A DNA stretch of 53,533 bases from Myxococcales bacterium. GTDB lineage: Bacteria > Myxococcota > Myxococcia > Myxococcales > Myxococcaceae. The stretch spans positions 1 through 53,533 of the forward strand of contig JADLDB010000131.1 in NCBI GenBank assembly GCA_020846875.1. The letters are read 5' to 3'. The translations under genes and the position numbers were made by a program. Of the stretch, positions 25,610-32,939 are shown piece after piece. The notes below the pieces were generated by a model. The model did not search any database. It worked only from the letters and a program-made list of their open reading frames with translations, and was not told the origin of the DNA. How positions within the stretch are numbered: position 1 is the first letter of the stretch; the number at the start of each line of letters is the position of its first letter.

Positions 25610-26379
25610 TGCGCGACGCGGTGCAGCTCTGCTGCGGGACTGGCCTCATCCGGGTCGATGCCTCGCTGGCCGAGATGTCGACGCCCCGCGTCCACTGGCG
25701 AAGCTTTCTCAATGGAGCTCGCGACCAGGCCCCGCTGTTGACGGTTCGCCGGCACGCCTCGCTGACCGGCCAGCCGGTGGAGGGGCCGCTGGGCCGCTGT
25801 GTCATTCAGCTGGGCGAGAAGACACTGGACGTCCAGGTGGAGGACGGACCTTTCCTCGGCGAGCTGGTGCTGCGGCTGGCCTGGTACGTCGTCACCACGC
25901 GCCTGGGGGGAGTGCTGGTCCACGCCTCCGGGATTGCGAATGCCCAGACGGCGATGATCGCCTGCGGGAAGAGCGGAGACGGAAAATCCACGCTCTCGCG
26001 GCTCTGCCGGGCGGGCGGACTGCGGTTGCTTTCCGATGAGGTGGTGCAGCTCTTCCCCGACGGCCGCGCCGGCGGGACGCCCTTCCAGTCCGACTTCGAC
26101 AATGTTGGCACTCCGGGGCTGGTCGACGCGCGGTACTTCGTGGCGCTCAAGAAGGCGGACCTGGAAGTGCTCGAGCCCTTGAATGGGACCGAGGCGGCGC
26201 AACTTGTCCTGGCGCAGTGCTTTTCGGTGGAGGAGCTGGCCTTGCCAAAGGTGGAGGTGCGTCGCCGACTCCTCGCGTTCCTGGGTCGAGTGGAGCTGCG
26301 CACGCTCGCGTTCCGCAAACACCCCGAAGTCGCCGGATTTGTTCGGGAAACGCTGCGGGGACTCGGACACCCCGCCTAG
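25609..26379 (+). CDS. HprK-related P-loop kinase
   Basis: 256 residues. A C-terminal HPr-kinase/phosphorylase-like domain shows strand LVHASGI, Walker A GKSGDGKSTLSRLCRAGG, and LLSDEVVQL in the position of the HprK acidic motif. The first 100 residues are a separate alpha/beta region with no clear match. HprK-like kinases outside phosphotransferase regulation occur in peptide-modification clusters, where PqqD-like proteins are common partners, but here the PqqD-like gene is 9 kb away. Translation is coupled to the PanD-like gene (TGATG). The last codons and the TAG stop lie within and beside a REP-like palindrome, so the natural C-terminus may have been altered. Confidence 0.75.
   Translation: MRDAVQLCCGTGLIRVDASLAEMSTPRVHWRSFLNGARDQAPLLTVRRHASLTGQPVEGPLGRCVIQLGEKTLDVQVEDGPFLGELVLRLAWYVVTTRLGGVLVHASGIANAQTAMIACGKSGDGKSTLSRLCRAGGLRLLSDEVVQLFPDGRAGGTPFQSDFDNVGTPGLVDARYFVALKKADLEVLEPLNGTEAAQLVLAQCFSVEELALPKVEVRRRLLAFLGRVELRTLAFRKHPEVAGFVRETLRGLGHPA
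26354..26375 (-). repeat. REP-like palindrome at the kinase 3' end
   Basis: tgcggggactcggacaccccgc, reverse orientation with one core change (GTGTCCGAG). It encodes the end of the kinase (GLGHPA), with TAG two bases beyond, and lies between convergent genes. Confidence 0.85.
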
Positions 26380-26399
26380 GCTGACACCCCGCCTAGGCT
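26366..26399. repeat. Perfect 17-bp direct duplication of half a palindrome
   Basis: gacaccccgcctaggct is repeated head to tail at 26366-26382 and 26383-26399. The first copy carries the kinase stop codon TAG. Confidence 0.9.
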
Positions 26400-26408
26400 C
26401 GCGAGCCC

Positions 26409-27626
26409 TCAGGTTTCCGCGGGCTGTCCGGCCATCGACTCGACGTGCGCGGTCGCTTCGGCCAGGTAGGCCAGGCGGCGCATCCGGCCTTCGTCCGGCA
26501 GCTCGGCGAAGGCCCGGAAGGCGTCAGCCAGGAGCGCTCGATTGCCGTTGGTCGCCACGTGGGCGAGATCCTGCGAGGCCTCCTGCGAATCCACCGCCTC
26601 CTCCCAGTTGTTCTCGGGAGAGAACCCCGCCTCGAGCAGCGCGGTGAACAGGGCGCACCCCGCCAAGCGCATCCGGAGCTCCCCGACGTGCTCCAACGCT
26701 TCGGCGCCCGCGCGCAGCTCGCTGAGCGCCAGCGTGATGCGGGGATCGACGTCCGCGGTCGGATCCTCCACCTCCACCGCCTCGCGCAAGGCGACGTTGA
26801 GCAGGTCGATGGCTGCCTCTGAAGGCGTCACCGCCTCGTCCACCTCGTGGAGGTAGCTGACCGCCAACGCCACGTCCGGCCCGCCGGCCGCGACGATCTG
26901 CTTCGCTTTCGCGACGGCTTGCATGTCGGGGACCGGCCGGCGGCCCTCCAGGCGGGTCTTCACCGCTTCCCGGTACAGGTGCTCGAGGCTGGTGCCCGGG
27001 GGCATTCGCACCGGCAGCGGGAGCCGGAGCCCCGGTACGTCGAGGACCCACGGCGGCGGGTTGGAAACGTGCTTGAGCGACCGGAAGAGCAGGGCGGAGG
27101 GCGCGTCGCCGGGCTTGAAGGGAGGCAGCTCGCTCTCGGGGGTCGGCTGCTGGGCGGCCATCGCCGCGGCCCGCTGCTCGCGCGTGAAGCTGGTGATGCC
27201 CACGGCGGGCGGAGGAGGCGGCGGCGGGGCGTCCTCTCCATCGAGGCCGACCACCCGATCCATGTCTACGTCGTCGAACTCGATCTCTTCGAGCCCGGTG
27301 GCGCCGGTGAAGTCGCAGCGCAGGAGCTTGAGCTTCTCGAACGTCACCCCCGAGAGGTTGGCGCCGCGGAAGTCGCAGTCCTGCAGCCGCCCTCCGTGGA
27401 AGTAGGAGTTGGAGAGATCCGTGTCCTTGAAGGTGACCTTCGAGAGATCGCACTTCTCCCACTCGGAGCCGATCAACGTCAGGCCGGAGAGATCGGCGTT
27501 CGCCGAGAAGAGATGCGGGAAGGTCGCACCGGTGTGATCGAGCGGCACCCGTCCGTCCTTGCGGAGCTGGTTCCACTGCTTCGAGCCGTTCTTGAGGAGT
27601 TCTTCAATGCTGGGCTGCTTGGCCAT
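26409..27626 (-). CDS. Pentapeptide-repeat protein
   Basis: 405 residues from ATG at 27626. Residues about 38-115 form a short right-handed beta-helix of pentapeptide repeats (ADLSGLTLIG, CDLSKVTFKDTDLSNSYF, CDFRGANLSGVTFEKLKLLRCDFTGATGL). After a Pro-rich linker (PPPPPPPAVG) a helical domain of about 240 residues follows that I do not recognise (LPVRMPPGTSLEHLYREAVKTRL, ALSELRAGAEALEHVGELRMRLAG). No signal peptide or membrane segment is visible, so it is probably cytoplasmic. It converges with the kinase gene 29 bp away and diverges from the RluA-like gene. Confidence 0.8.
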   Translation of the reverse strand: MAKQPSIEELLKNGSKQWNQLRKDGRVPLDHTGATFPHLFSANADLSGLTLIGSEWEKCDLSKVTFKDTDLSNSYFHGGRLQDCDFRGANLSGVTFEKLKLLRCDFTGATGLEEIEFDDVDMDRVVGLDGEDAPPPPPPPAVGITSFTREQRAAAMAAQQPTPESELPPFKPGDAPSALLFRSLKHVSNPPPWVLDVPGLRLPLPVRMPPGTSLEHLYREAVKTRLEGRRPVPDMQAVAKAKQIVAAGGPDVALAVSYLHEVDEAVTPSEAAIDLLNVALREAVEVEDPTADVDPRITLALSELRAGAEALEHVGELRMRLAGCALFTALLEAGFSPENNWEEAVDSQEASQDLAHVATNGNRALLADAFRAFAELPDEGRMRRLAYLAEATAHVESMAGQPAET

Positions 27627-27698
27627 GACGCGGCCTTCTAGCTTCACCCGCCGGGCGCTTCCACAACTGAAGGTGCTCAGATGGTGGGAGGTGATGGT

Positions 27699-27718
27699 GG
27701 GGTGTCGGAGTACCCGCA
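27699..27718 (+). repeat. REP-like palindrome, consensus copy
   Basis: GGGGTGTCGGAGTACCCGCA; stem GGGT/ACCC. It lies between the divergent pentapeptide and RluA-like genes, 45 bp before the latter's start. Confidence 0.9.
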
Positions 27719-27762
27719 AGGGCTCCCCCAATTCCGCAACAGCCCGTATACACACGGGCTCC

Positions 27763-28848
27763 ATGCTGGAACTCCGCATCAACGACGACTTCGCCGGGAT
27801 TCGCCTGGACAAGTACCTGAAGAAGGCTTTGCCCAACGTCCCCACCTCGCACCTTTTCAAGATGATCCGGGTGAAGAAGGTGCGGGTGAACGGGAAGCGG
27901 GCTCAGCCGGACCAGCACCTGTCGGCGGGTGACGTCATCAGCGTTCGGGGGGATCAGCAGCAGTTGTTGGGGGAGCGCGAGCACCCGCCGCCGCCTCCTC
28001 CCGAGGTGGATCTGTCGCAGCTGTCGATCCTCTTCGAGGACGAGTGGATCCTGGTGCTGGACAAGCCTTCGGGAATGGCGGTGCACACCGGCAGCGGTAT
28101 CACTGGAGGCACCGTGGTCGACCTGGTGCGCGCCTACCTCGGTCCGAAGGCCGTCCGGAACGACTTTGCCCCGAGTCCGGCGCACCGGATCGATCGGGAA
28201 ACGTCGGGCGCGCTGGTCGTGGCCAAGCGGCGACCAGCGATGGTGCACTTCACCGACATCTTCACCCACCACAAGGCCCGCAAGCGCTACCTCGCGCTGG
28301 TCAAAGGGCAACTTCCAAAGGCGAAAGGACTCATCGACGTGCCCCTCGCTGAGCACCAGCAGACGGCGGCCTCGAAAGCGCGCCGGGGAATCAACCTCCA
28401 GGACGCCCGCACCCGGTACCAGGTGCTGTGCCATTCCAGCCACGCGTCTCTGGTGGAGTGCACGATCGAAACTGGTCGCACGCACCAGATTCGGCGACAT
28501 TTCGCTGCCATAGGTCATCCGGTGGTGGGCGACTCCAAGCATGGCGACTTCGCGTTCAACCGGGAGGCACGGGCGCGCTGGGGCCTTTCGCGCTTGTTCC
28601 TTCATGCGGCCAGGCTGGAGTTTCCCCACCCGAATGGTGGGCGGAGATTGGTGGTAGAAGCGAAACTCCCCGGGGCGTTGACGGACGTGTTGAAGAGAGC
28701 CGGCCTGCCCTGGGCGGAGCACCCGGCGGAAGGCGGACCAGTGGAGGAGGAGAGGGTGTCGGAAGAAGAGGGGGTGTCAGAGACCCCGCACGCTCCCGAC
28801 GGAGCGTCCGAGGCCCCTCAGAAGCGCCAGGAGAAGAAGCGAGAATGA
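27763..28848 (+). CDS. RluA-family pseudouridine synthase (RluC/RluD type)
   Basis: 361 residues. The S4 domain (IRLDKYLKKALPNVPTSHL, KKVRVNGKRAQPDQHL) is followed by the catalytic domain with VLDKPSGMAVHTG, AHRIDRETSGALVVAK (catalytic Asp) and GRTHQIRRHFAAIGHPVVGDSKHG. The arrangement matches RluC-like enzymes acting on 23S rRNA. ATG at 27763 has a weak ribosome site. The C-terminal 45 residues are an acidic then basic tail that contains one partial and one full palindrome copy in frame (ERVSEEEGVSETP), so the tail seems built from repeat sequence. The stop overlaps the PBP1A ATG (ATGA). Confidence 0.92.
   Translation: MLELRINDDFAGIRLDKYLKKALPNVPTSHLFKMIRVKKVRVNGKRAQPDQHLSAGDVISVRGDQQQLLGEREHPPPPPPEVDLSQLSILFEDEWILVLDKPSGMAVHTGSGITGGTVVDLVRAYLGPKAVRNDFAPSPAHRIDRETSGALVVAKRRPAMVHFTDIFTHHKARKRYLALVKGQLPKAKGLIDVPLAEHQQTAASKARRGINLQDARTRYQVLCHSSHASLVECTIETGRTHQIRRHFAAIGHPVVGDSKHGDFAFNREARARWGLSRLFLHAARLEFPHPNGGRRLVVEAKLPGALTDVLKRAGLPWAEHPAEGGPVEEERVSEEEGVSETPHAPDGASEAPQKRQEKKRE
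28754..28790 (+). repeat. Partial plus full REP-like palindrome in the RluA-like tail
   Basis: A half copy gggtgtcggaag (28754-28765) is followed by the full GGGGTGTCAGAGACCCCGCA (28771-28790), stem GGGGT/ACCCC. Both are translated in the C-terminal tail of the pseudouridine synthase. Confidence 0.85.
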
Positions 28849-31427
28849 GCGAGACTTCCGAGTCACGGCTGATGTTGGTGGACCTGCCGGAGAAGCGCTG
28901 GTGGAAGGTGCCCTTCAAGCTGGCGGGCTTTCTGGCGCTCACCGGCCTCACCGGGGGGCTCTTCGCCTACGGGGTGGCCTGGCTGAAGTATAGCGACGGG
29001 CTGCCGAACTTCCCGAAGGTCGAAGAGTACCGTCCCCCGATCCTCACCGAGGTGTACACCGGTGATGCGGTGCTCGCCGGCGAGTTCTACAACGAGCGCC
29101 GCAAGGTGGTGCCCTACGAGCGAATCCCCAAGCGGCTGGTCCAGGCCTTCATCGCCGCGGAGGACGCCGACTTCTTCGACCACTTCGGCGTGGACGTTCT
29201 TGGCACCGGCCGCGCCGCCACCAAGACGATCGCGAAGAAGCTCACCGGGAAGGGGAAGGTGCAGGGCGGCTCCACGCTCACCCAGCAGACCGCCAAGGCG
29301 GTGCTGATCAGCGCCGAGGGGTACAAGGACGCCACTGCGAAGACCATCAAGCGAAAGATCCGCGAGGCGTTGCTGGCGCGCCGCCTCGAGAGCGAGCTGA
29401 CGAAGGAGGAGATCCTCTACCTCTACCTGAACAACGTGTACCTCGGGCACCACAGCTACGGTGTCCAGTCGGCCGCGGAGAACTACTTCCGCAAGGACGT
29501 GAAGGACCTCTCACTGGCCGAGATGGCCCTCATCGCCGGGCTTCCTCAGGCGCCTAGTTCCTTCTCACCGTTCCGCAACCCCGAGGCGGCCCGGAAGCGC
29601 CGCCAGTACGTGCTGGGGCAGATGCGAGACAAGGGGATGATCACCAGGGCCGAGCACGACGAGGCCAGCCAGGCGGAGGTCAGCGTCTACCCGGTGGAAG
29701 ACGTCTTCCACGAGTTCTCCCCTTACTTCACCGAAGAGGTCCGGCGGGACGTGGTGGCCCGCTATGGCAACCCGGCGCTCCTCAACGACGGGCTCAAGAT
29801 CTTCACCACCATGGACTCGGAGAAGCAGCGCGCCGCGCAGGAAGCGGTGTTGTGGGGGCTTCTTGCGGTCGACAAGCGGCAGGGCTTTCGCGGGCCGGTG
29901 ATGCACCTCGAGTCGAAGAAGGAGCAGGAGGCCTTCGTCGACCGGAGCCGCTCGGCGATGAGCGGGGACGAGGTGACGCCCGGAAAGTACTATGTAGGCC
30001 TGGTCACCGGGTTCTCCGCGAACCGGCTGGTGGCGGACATCAACATCGGAGGCAAGACCGCGAAGCTGCCTGCCCTTGGCATGCGGTGGGCTCGCGACGT
30101 GAACGCGGAGCGGTATTACCCCTCGGTGTTGATCAACGCGGTGAGTCCTCCGCTCAAGGTCGGCGACGTGGTGGTGGTGCGCGCGGTGAAGGACGTGAAA
30201 GGCCTGGTGGACGACAAGGAGGCGTGGTCGGAGTCGCTGGCGAAGGAGGTGCCGACGGCGGGTTCTCTGGTACGCCTCGAGCAGGAGCCCGAGCCGCAGG
30301 CGGCGATCGTGAGCATCGATCCCCATCGGCAGTACCTCCTGGCGATGGTGGGCGGGTACGACTTTGACGCGAACGAGTACAACCGGGCGTTTCAGGCCTG
30401 CCGGCAGCCGGGCTCCAGCTTCAAGCCCATCGTGTACGCCGGAGCGATCGAGAAGATGGGGTGGACGGAAGGCACCATCCTCCTGGACAGCCCGATCGTC
30501 TACGACGACCCGGAGAACCAGAACCGCTGGAAGCCGGCAAACTACGACGAGAACTTCCAGGGCGAGGTGTTGCTGCGTACCGCGCTGGTGAACTCGATGA
30601 ACATCCCGGCGGTGAAGACCTTCATCGAGCTGGCCCGCTACCTCGGCAACAAGAACGAGGTGATCGGCATTCAGAAGATCGGGGAGTTCGCGAAGACGCT
30701 CGGGTTCTCCACGCCGATCAACCCCGACTATTCCGCGGCCCTGGGGAGTTCCTGTGTGTACCCGTACGAGCTCGCGCAGGTGTATGCGACGGTGAATCGG
30801 CTCGGGGTGAAGAAGCCCACGCACTTCGTGCGGAAGATCGAGGACCGCTTCGGGAGGATGGTCGAGGACCACACAGCCTTCGATGATCCCTGGGCGTCGC
30901 TTCAGGACCGCGTCGCTTCCGGCTACGCGCGCCTGTGGGACCCAGGGGAGCAGGTGCTGTCGCCCGAGAGCGCCTTTCTCGTCACGGACCTGATGCGTGG
31001 CGTCGTGCGTGAGGGAACCGGCGCACCCGCATCGCGCCTGGGGAAGCCGGCGGCGGGGAAGACGGGCACCACGAACGACAGCTTCGACGCCTGGTTCACG
31101 GCGTTTACGCGTGACCTCGTCACGAGCGCCTGGGTGGGCTACGACCTGAATCCTCATCCGCTGGGGAAATACGAGACGGGTGGGCGAGCAGCCCTGCCGA
31201 TCTGGCTGGCCTACATGACGAAGGCCCTCGAGGGCCGCGAGCAGCCCGAGTTTGCGCCTCCTCCGAGCCTCGACGTGGTCCAGAAGCGCGTCGACAAGAA
31301 GACCGGCCGCCTGGCGAGCTCGCTGAAGAACAGCGTCCAGCTCTGGTTCAAGCGCGGAAGCGAGCCGGAAGACAGCGAGCCGGAGAAGGGCTCCGTCGAC
31401 GCGAATCAGTACCTCCAGGTGCCCTGA
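28845..31427 (+). CDS. Class A penicillin-binding protein (PBP1A)
   Basis: 860 residues. A bifunctional peptidoglycan synthase anchored in the inner membrane by one helix (about 25-47, LAGFLALTGLTGGLFAYGVAW). The GT51 glycosyltransferase domain has catalytic Glu106 in FIAAEDADFFDHFG, GGSTLTQQ and LYLNNVYLGHHSYG. An OB-like insert follows, then the transpeptidase with GSSFKP (SxxK, about 524), SMN (about 585) and KTGTT (about 739). All catalytic blocks are intact. The start overlaps the stop of the RluA-like gene by 4 nt. A palindrome copy lies 14 bp after its stop and could end or protect the transcript. Confidence 0.95.
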   Translation: MSETSESRLMLVDLPEKRWWKVPFKLAGFLALTGLTGGLFAYGVAWLKYSDGLPNFPKVEEYRPPILTEVYTGDAVLAGEFYNERRKVVPYERIPKRLVQAFIAAEDADFFDHFGVDVLGTGRAATKTIAKKLTGKGKVQGGSTLTQQTAKAVLISAEGYKDATAKTIKRKIREALLARRLESELTKEEILYLYLNNVYLGHHSYGVQSAAENYFRKDVKDLSLAEMALIAGLPQAPSSFSPFRNPEAARKRRQYVLGQMRDKGMITRAEHDEASQAEVSVYPVEDVFHEFSPYFTEEVRRDVVARYGNPALLNDGLKIFTTMDSEKQRAAQEAVLWGLLAVDKRQGFRGPVMHLESKKEQEAFVDRSRSAMSGDEVTPGKYYVGLVTGFSANRLVADINIGGKTAKLPALGMRWARDVNAERYYPSVLINAVSPPLKVGDVVVVRAVKDVKGLVDDKEAWSESLAKEVPTAGSLVRLEQEPEPQAAIVSIDPHRQYLLAMVGGYDFDANEYNRAFQACRQPGSSFKPIVYAGAIEKMGWTEGTILLDSPIVYDDPENQNRWKPANYDENFQGEVLLRTALVNSMNIPAVKTFIELARYLGNKNEVIGIQKIGEFAKTLGFSTPINPDYSAALGSSCVYPYELAQVYATVNRLGVKKPTHFVRKIEDRFGRMVEDHTAFDDPWASLQDRVASGYARLWDPGEQVLSPESAFLVTDLMRGVVREGTGAPASRLGKPAAGKTGTTNDSFDAWFTAFTRDLVTSAWVGYDLNPHPLGKYETGGRAALPIWLAYMTKALEGREQPEFAPPPSLDVVQKRVDKKTGRLASSLKNSVQLWFKRGSEPEDSEPEKGSVDANQYLQVP

Positions 31428-31772
31428 CGCAAAAAGCAGAGGGTGTCGGAGCACCCGCAAGAAGCTGAGAAGCACCCGCGCATCAGCCCCGCGTCGGTGG
31501 TCCTCTCGAGTTCCGAGAGCAGACTGGTGCATGCGTGCTCGTCCGGATTCCTCGAGCGTGTCGGCCGAAGTGAGACGCCTGGTCCCGCGCTCCACCCGTA
31601 CGTTTTGAGGCCTTCCGCCTGGCATCGCTCGTGCGATGGCTGCGCTCGCCGACGAAGGTGGTTGGCGGCGGAGCGGTGGCGTCGGTACGGCGGTGCGAGG
31701 AGGGCGGAGCGGACGGGGTCAGCATCCGTTCTCCTCGCGCCGGCTGGTTCACTCGAACTCTTGGGAGGCGTC
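31428..31772. other. 345-bp gap between PBP1A and the RAYT gene
   Basis: It holds the palindrome at 31441-31459, a half copy agcacccgcg near 31471, and a GC-rich stretch. The RAYT frame is open through the gap, but its translation there is Arg/Ser-rich and unlike the family, so it is taken as non-coding leader. No promoter was recognised. Confidence 0.5.
31441..31459 (+). repeat. REP-like palindrome upstream of the RAYT gene
   Basis: gggtgtcggagcacccgca. The stem is GGGTG/CACCC, so the base after GGAG co-varies with the left arm. It lies 14 bp after the PBP1A stop and 313 bp before the transposase start. Confidence 0.9.
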
Positions 31773-32795
31773 GTGGGCAGAACAATTCGGATGTATGGAT
31801 CAGAGGGCATCTACTTCGTCACGGCACGGGTCACGCAGGGGCGGTTGTTGATGCGCCCCTCCGTGATGGCAAACGAGGTGATCGGCGGGATCCTCGCCCG
31901 CGCGTGTCGTCATTTCGGGGTGAAGCTGCGCGGCTTCATCTTCATGTCGAACCACCTGCACCTCCTGGTGCGCGCGCAGGGGCGGGTGCTGTCGCAGTTC
32001 ATGCAGTTCCTCCTGGGCAACATCGCTCGGAAGGTTGGCCGGCTGCACGGCTGGAGTGGTCCCTTCTGGCAGCGGCGGTTCTCGTGCGAGCCCGTGCTGG
32101 ATCCCGAGGCCGAGCTGGGGCGGCTGCGCTACATCCTCTCGCATGGGGTGAAGGAAGCGCTGGTGGCGCGGCCGTCGGAGTGGCCGGGGCTCTCGTGCCT
32201 CAAGGCGCTGCTCGCTCAGGACGAGTCCTACCCCTTCTACAACTGGGACTGGCGGTGGAATCGTCCGGGGCTTCGGGGCCTGGATCCCTGGAACCGACGC
32301 CTCGTCGAGCAGGAGGTCCTGGTCGTGGAGCCGATCGGCGCGTGGAGGGAGTACAGCCCGCAGCGCCGTGCGGAGGTGGTCGGCGCCCTGGTCGATCAGA
32401 TCGCGGCCCAGTATTGGAGACCAGAGGTCAAGGTGCTGGGCGCGGCCGCGGTGCTGAAGCAGAACCCGCACAAGCGCGTCCCCCTTGAGCGGCGCTCTCA
32501 CCGCCCCCTGTGCCACGTGTCGTCCGTCCTGGTGTGGACTCAATGGATGGATCTCCACCGGGCGTTCCTGGCGGCCTACTTCGTGGCCTCCAAGGCCTTT
32601 CGCGGTGGCCAGCGGACAGTGGAATTCCCGCAGTGGGCCTTCCTGCCTCCCGACGCCCGCGCGAGTGAGCCGCCGAAACCGCAGCCTACCGCCTCAGGCT
32701 CGCCAGAGCCCGGGAGCAAGGCCGGTGTTCCGGTACACGTCTTTCACCCGCGAGACCGCGATGGAAGTGTCGCGGCCGGCGCCCTCGGGGAATGA
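31773..32795 (+). CDS. REP-associated tyrosine transposase (RAYT, Y1/HUH family)
   Basis: 340 residues from GTG at 31773 with GGGAGG 4 bases upstream. The fold matches IS200-like Y1 transposases: strand GIYFVTARV, helix NEVIGGILARACRHFGV, then FIFMSNHLHLLVRA with the HUH pair His61/His63. WSGPFWQRRF and LGRLRYILSHGVKEALVARPSEWPG follow; Tyr120 occupies the position of the catalytic Tyr of the YIxxNPV motif in Escherichia RAYT. Such enzymes are single-copy, not flanked by IS ends, and bind and cut REP hairpins. The C-terminal 200 residues are longer than in typical RAYTs, and the last 35 (after PPDARASEP) have weaker codon bias and overlap a convergent frame, so the end may be run-on. The surrounding palindrome family is the likely substrate. 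Confidence 0.88.
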   Translation: MGRTIRMYGSEGIYFVTARVTQGRLLMRPSVMANEVIGGILARACRHFGVKLRGFIFMSNHLHLLVRAQGRVLSQFMQFLLGNIARKVGRLHGWSGPFWQRRFSCEPVLDPEAELGRLRYILSHGVKEALVARPSEWPGLSCLKALLAQDESYPFYNWDWRWNRPGLRGLDPWNRRLVEQEVLVVEPIGAWREYSPQRRAEVVGALVDQIAAQYWRPEVKVLGAAAVLKQNPHKRVPLERRSHRPLCHVSSVLVWTQWMDLHRAFLAAYFVASKAFRGGQRTVEFPQWAFLPPDARASEPPKPQPTASGSPEPGSKAGVPVHVFHPRDRDGSVAAGALGE

Positions 32796-32939
32796 CTCTC
32801 TGCGCTGACCCGCCAACACCTCCAGGGGAGCGCGAGACCACAGGGCGCGAATTCCGCGGAGGCGTCCGGGGGACTCCTGGTGCAGAGCGCCGGGATCGTG
32901 CGCCTCGAACACCGGGTCCAGGTGCGCGCGGGACTTCAT
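32694..32939 (-). CDS. Hypothetical 81-residue protein, convergent with RAYT
   Basis: ATG at 32939 opens a frame with G/C-rich third positions and a protein-like composition ([38 protein letters not shown]). It overlaps the last 102 bp of the RAYT frame. Its CAT is the same palindromic CATG as the proposed chemoreceptor ATG, so both starts cannot easily be right. No family is recognised and the ribosome site is weak. Confidence 0.35.
   Translation of the reverse strand: MKSRAHLDPVFEAHDPGALHQESPGRLRGIRALWSRAPLEVLAGQRRESFPEGAGRDTSIAVSRVKDVYRNTGLAPGLWRA

Noticed and set aside
31443-31772. N-terminal extension of the RAYT frame by 110 codons
   Set aside because: It starts inside a palindrome copy, is low-complexity and lacks family similarity. 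The GTG at 31773 with GGGAGG fits the conserved fold start.
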